Shown piece after piece: positions 61,549 to 64,000 of a DNA stretch of 64,000 nucleotides. The notes under the pieces are model-generated. The model was not told where the DNA came from, did not search any database, and worked only from the letters and a program-made list of their open reading frames with translations. Numbering within the stretch: position 1 is the stretch's first letter; every line of letters starts with the position of its first letter. The DNA comes from Hominiventricola aquisgranensis (lineage in GTDB: Bacteria; Bacillota; Clostridia; Lachnospirales; Lachnospiraceae), in assembly GCF_040096225.1 (NCBI RefSeq), contig NZ_JBBMFC010000001.1:1-64000 (forward strand), given 5' to 3'. The translations under genes were made by a program, and so were the position numbers.

Positions 61549-62589
61549 ATGATAAAAGCAGGTATTATCGGAGCAACCGGTTACGCAGGAGCAGAGCTGG
61601 TCAGACTTCTTCTCGGACATAAAGAGGTAGAGATCAAATGGTATGGATCCAGAAGCTATGTGGATCAGGCGTATGCATCCGTCTATCAGAATATGTTCCA
61701 ACTGGTAGATGAAAAATGTCTGGATGACAATATGGAAGCTATGGCAGATCAGGTGGATGTGATCTTTACTGCAACTCCTCAGGGACTGTGTGCATCCCTG
61801 GTCAATGAGAATATATTAAATAAGGTAAAGATCATCGACCTGAGTGCGGATTTCCGTATTAAAGATGTCAATGTCTATGAGAAATGGTATGGCATTGAGC
61901 ATAAAGCACCCCAGTATATTGAAGAAGCAGTGTATGGACTTTGTGAAGTCAACAGAGAGAAGATCAAACAGGCAAGGATTATTGCTAATCCAGGCTGCTA
62001 TCCGACCTGCAGCTTCCTCTCTATCTATCCTTGCGTGAAGGAAGGACTGATCGATCCAAACACCATCATCATTGATGCCAAATCCGGTACTTCCGGAGCA
62101 GGAAGAGGAGCCAAGGTTGATAATCTGTTCTGTGAGGTCAATGAAAATATCAAAGCCTACGGTGTGGCCGGACACAGACATACACCAGAGATCGAAGAGC
62201 AGTTAAGTTATGCGGCAGGAGAGCCGGTACTGATCAATTTCACCCCGCATCTGGTGCCTATGCAGAGAGGTATCCTGGTAACTGCTTATGCATCTCTCAA
62301 AAAAGATGTGACATATGAAGAAGTAAAAGCAGTTTATGATAAATATTATGACAAAGAGTATTTTGTTCGTGTACTTAACAAAGATGTATGCCCGCAGACC
62401 CGTTGGGTAGAAGGAAGCAACTTCGTGGATGTGAACTTCAAGATCGACCCGAGAACAAAGCGGATCATTATGATGGGTGCCATGGATAATCTGGTAAAAG
62501 GTGCAGCCGGACAGGCAGTACAGAATATGAATCTGTTATTTGGATTAGATGAGAAGACAGGTCTTCAGATGGCGCCGCTGTTCCCGTAA
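61549..62589 (+). CDS. argC: N-acetyl-gamma-glutamyl-phosphate reductase
   Basis: NADPH-dependent reductase of arginine synthesis, 346 residues. It begins MIKAGIIGATGYAGAELVRLL (dinucleotide site) and has the active Cys150 in NPGCYPT. The ATG at 61549 is chosen for GAGG nine bases upstream and the conserved N-terminus; the frame is open 36 codons further back, but that stretch matches nothing. First gene of argC-GNAT-argJ. Confidence 0.94.
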   Translation: MIKAGIIGATGYAGAELVRLLLGHKEVEIKWYGSRSYVDQAYASVYQNMFQLVDEKCLDDNMEAMADQVDVIFTATPQGLCASLVNENILNKVKIIDLSADFRIKDVNVYEKWYGIEHKAPQYIEEAVYGLCEVNREKIKQARIIANPGCYPTCSFLSIYPCVKEGLIDPNTIIIDAKSGTSGAGRGAKVDNLFCEVNENIKAYGVAGHRHTPEIEEQLSYAAGEPVLINFTPHLVPMQRGILVTAYASLKKDVTYEEVKAVYDKYYDKEYFVRVLNKDVCPQTRWVEGSNFVDVNFKIDPRTKRIIMMGAMDNLVKGAAGQAVQNMNLLFGLDEKTGLQMAPLFP

Positions 62590-62638
62590 GTGTCTGAGAT
62601 ATTTACGGAAATAGACGATAAGACAAGGAGGAAACACC

Positions 62639-63091
62639 ATGGATATCCGGGTGATGAAAAGTGAAGATTATGACAAGCTCTATGAGTTGTGGATGACGAT
62701 CAAGGGGTTTGGCATCCGAAGTATCGATGATTCCCGGGAGGGTGTGACCAGATTTCTGAAACGGAATCCCACCACCAGTATTACTGCCTGGGACGGGGAT
62801 ACACTGATCGGTGCGATCCTGTGCGGACATGACGGAAGAAGAGGATGTCTCTATCATGTGTGTGTGCGGAAAGGATACCGACGTCAGGGCGTAGGTAAGT
62901 CCATGGTCGTGGCATGTATGGAAGCTCTGCGGAAAGAGCAGATCAACAAAGTTTCACTGATCGCATTTACCAAAAACGATATTGGAAATGCATTCTGGAA
63001 CAAGATCGGCTGGACAGAGCGGGAAGATCTGAATTATTATGATTTTACGTTAAATGAGAAAAATATTACTGCATTTATTGAGGAGGACTGA
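62639..63091 (+). CDS. GNAT-family N-acetyltransferase
   Basis: A 150-residue acetyltransferase with the acetyl-CoA motif VRKGYRRQGVGKSMV and the C-terminal AFWNKIGWTERED. It is inserted between argC and argJ, 49 bp after the first and three bases before the second, behind AAGGAGG. It may acetylate an amino acid of the pathway or a ribosomal/metabolic target. It does not look like NAGS-type ArgA (too short), and ArgJ already supplies the acetyl-glutamate step, so its role is open. Confidence 0.85.
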   Translation: MDIRVMKSEDYDKLYELWMTIKGFGIRSIDDSREGVTRFLKRNPTTSITAWDGDTLIGAILCGHDGRRGCLYHVCVRKGYRRQGVGKSMVVACMEALRKEQINKVSLIAFTKNDIGNAFWNKIGWTEREDLNYYDFTLNEKNITAFIEED

Positions 63092-63093
63092 GG

Positions 63094-64000
63094 ATGAAGA
63101 TCATTACAGGCGGTGTGACCGCAGCAAAAGGATTTGAGGCAGCTTCGGTAGAAGCCCGCATCAAATATCAGAACCGTAAGGATATGGCGCTGGTGTACAG
63201 TCAGGTTCCCTGTGTGGCAGCGGGAACATTTACTACCAATGTGGTAAAAGCAGCTCCGGTTAAATGGGATCAGGAAGTGGTCTATCATTCTGAATCCGCA
63301 CAGGCAGTGATCATCAATTCCGGTATCGCCAATGCCTGCACAGGTGCGGAAGGATACGGATATTGTAAGCAGACCGCTGAGGCGGCAGCGAAAGCCCTGA
63401 ATGTACCGGAGAGTTCCGTGCTGGTAGCATCCACCGGAGTGATCGGTATGCAGCTTCCCATGGATCGGATCGCAGCGGGTGTGGAACTGCTGGCAAAGGG
63501 AAAAGAGGATACCGAAGAGGCAGGTCTTGATGCAGCAAAAGCTATCATGACCACCGATACCAAACCGAAATATGTGGGTGTGGAGATTGAGATTGGCGGT
63601 AAGACCGTGACCATCGGCGGTATGTGTAAAGGCTCTGGCATGATCCATCCGAATATGTGTACCATGCTTGGATTTGTGACCACCGATGCAGCAATCACCA
63701 AGGAGCTTCTGCAGAAAGCACTGTCCGATGATGTGAAAGATACCTACAATATGGTGTCGGTGGATGGAGATACTTCTACTAATGATACAGTACTTTTGCT
63801 GGCAAATGGAATGGCGGGTAATCCGGTCATCGACAAAGAAGACAGTCCGGAATATACAGAATTTAAGAAAGCACTGAATTATGTAAATACAGAGCTGGCG
63901 AAGAAGATCGCCGGAGATGGAGAAGGAGCAACCTGTCTGTTTGAGGTAAAGGTGATGGGAGCCGAGAGCAAGGAACAGGCCGTGACCTTGAGCCAGTCCG
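63094..64000 (+). CDS. argJ: Bifunctional ornithine acetyltransferase/N-acetylglutamate synthase, partial
   Basis: ArgJ transfers acetyl groups from N-acetylornithine to glutamate. The first 302 codons are present and the gene runs off the right edge without a stop. The autocleavage site is HPNMCTMLGF with nucleophile Thr190, preceded by GMCKGSGMI; other marks are NSGIANACTG and VASTGVIG. GAGGAGG lies before the ATG. Usual length is about 405 residues, so about a quarter is missing. Confidence 0.93.
   Translation, partial: MKIITGGVTAAKGFEAASVEARIKYQNRKDMALVYSQVPCVAAGTFTTNVVKAAPVKWDQEVVYHSESAQAVIINSGIANACTGAEGYGYCKQTAEAAAKALNVPESSVLVASTGVIGMQLPMDRIAAGVELLAKGKEDTEEAGLDAAKAIMTTDTKPKYVGVEIEIGGKTVTIGGMCKGSGMIHPNMCTMLGFVTTDAAITKELLQKALSDDVKDTYNMVSVDGDTSTNDTVLLLANGMAGNPVIDKEDSPEYTEFKKALNYVNTELAKKIAGDGEGATCLFEVKVMGAESKEQAVTLSQS

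Overview
The window is a chromosomal segment of a spore-forming, low-GC, Gram-positive gut anaerobe, almost certainly a member of the Lachnospiraceae. The evidence is the combination of spo0A with tandem 0A boxes, CotF-like spore proteins, PPi-dependent phosphofructokinase next to pyruvate phosphate dikinase, a Gram-positive RND pump, Gx and ECF-type transporters, and strong AGGAGG ribosome binding sites. The genus cannot be fixed from the sequence alone.

Layout. 1-6.3 kb: a phosphate locus (pstS-pstC-pstA-pstB-phoU plus a Na/Pi cotransporter). 6.4-10.6 kb: a Gx-type transporter, glgB, and a convergent OmpR-type two-component system whose promoter carries the same TTCACA-type direct repeats as pstS. 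10.7-16.2 kb: a rare-sugar operon (ROK regulator, class II aldolase, lyxose-isomerase-like enzyme, PfkB kinase) ending in a sugar-binding protein gene cut off and joined to a tyrosine-integrase remnant. 16.3-21 kb: an RND efflux pump. 21-26.2 kb: a LytS-like/SARP-like two-component pair, spo0A, glgA and two spore-coat-like genes. 26.2-26.7 kb: a large palindromic non-coding region. 26.7-39.1 kb: cbiK, a frameshifted M16C protease, era-yqzL-recO, a lipoprotein, glyS, pfp and ppdK. 39.2-49.7 kb: an accessory island with a TetR regulator, a type I toxin/antisense pair and a 2845-residue surface protein, bracketed by two arrays of a 72-bp-period repeat. 49.8-60 kb: M18 aminopeptidase, an orphan GHKL kinase, DegV, an ECF S component, a uridine-kinase-like protein, larC, patatin, a second copy of the palindromic element, and an hflK-hflC pair. 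60-64 kb: divergent argG and argC-GNAT-argJ (argJ runs off the end).

How it works together. The Pst importer, PhoU and the cotransporter should respond to phosphate through the two-component system 5 kb downstream. glgB and glgA are the ends of glycogen synthesis. pfp and ppdK form a PPi-linked, reversible glycolytic module. The TetR protein probably binds dyads at the giant surface-protein promoter.

The strongest candidates for something undescribed are (i) the two 72-bp-period arrays in which only TTGGANAATT and its complement are kept, (ii) the long palindromic element present at 26.2 and 57.3 kb with compensatory stem changes, (iii) the toxin/antisense pair, and (iv) the circularly permuted PstS.
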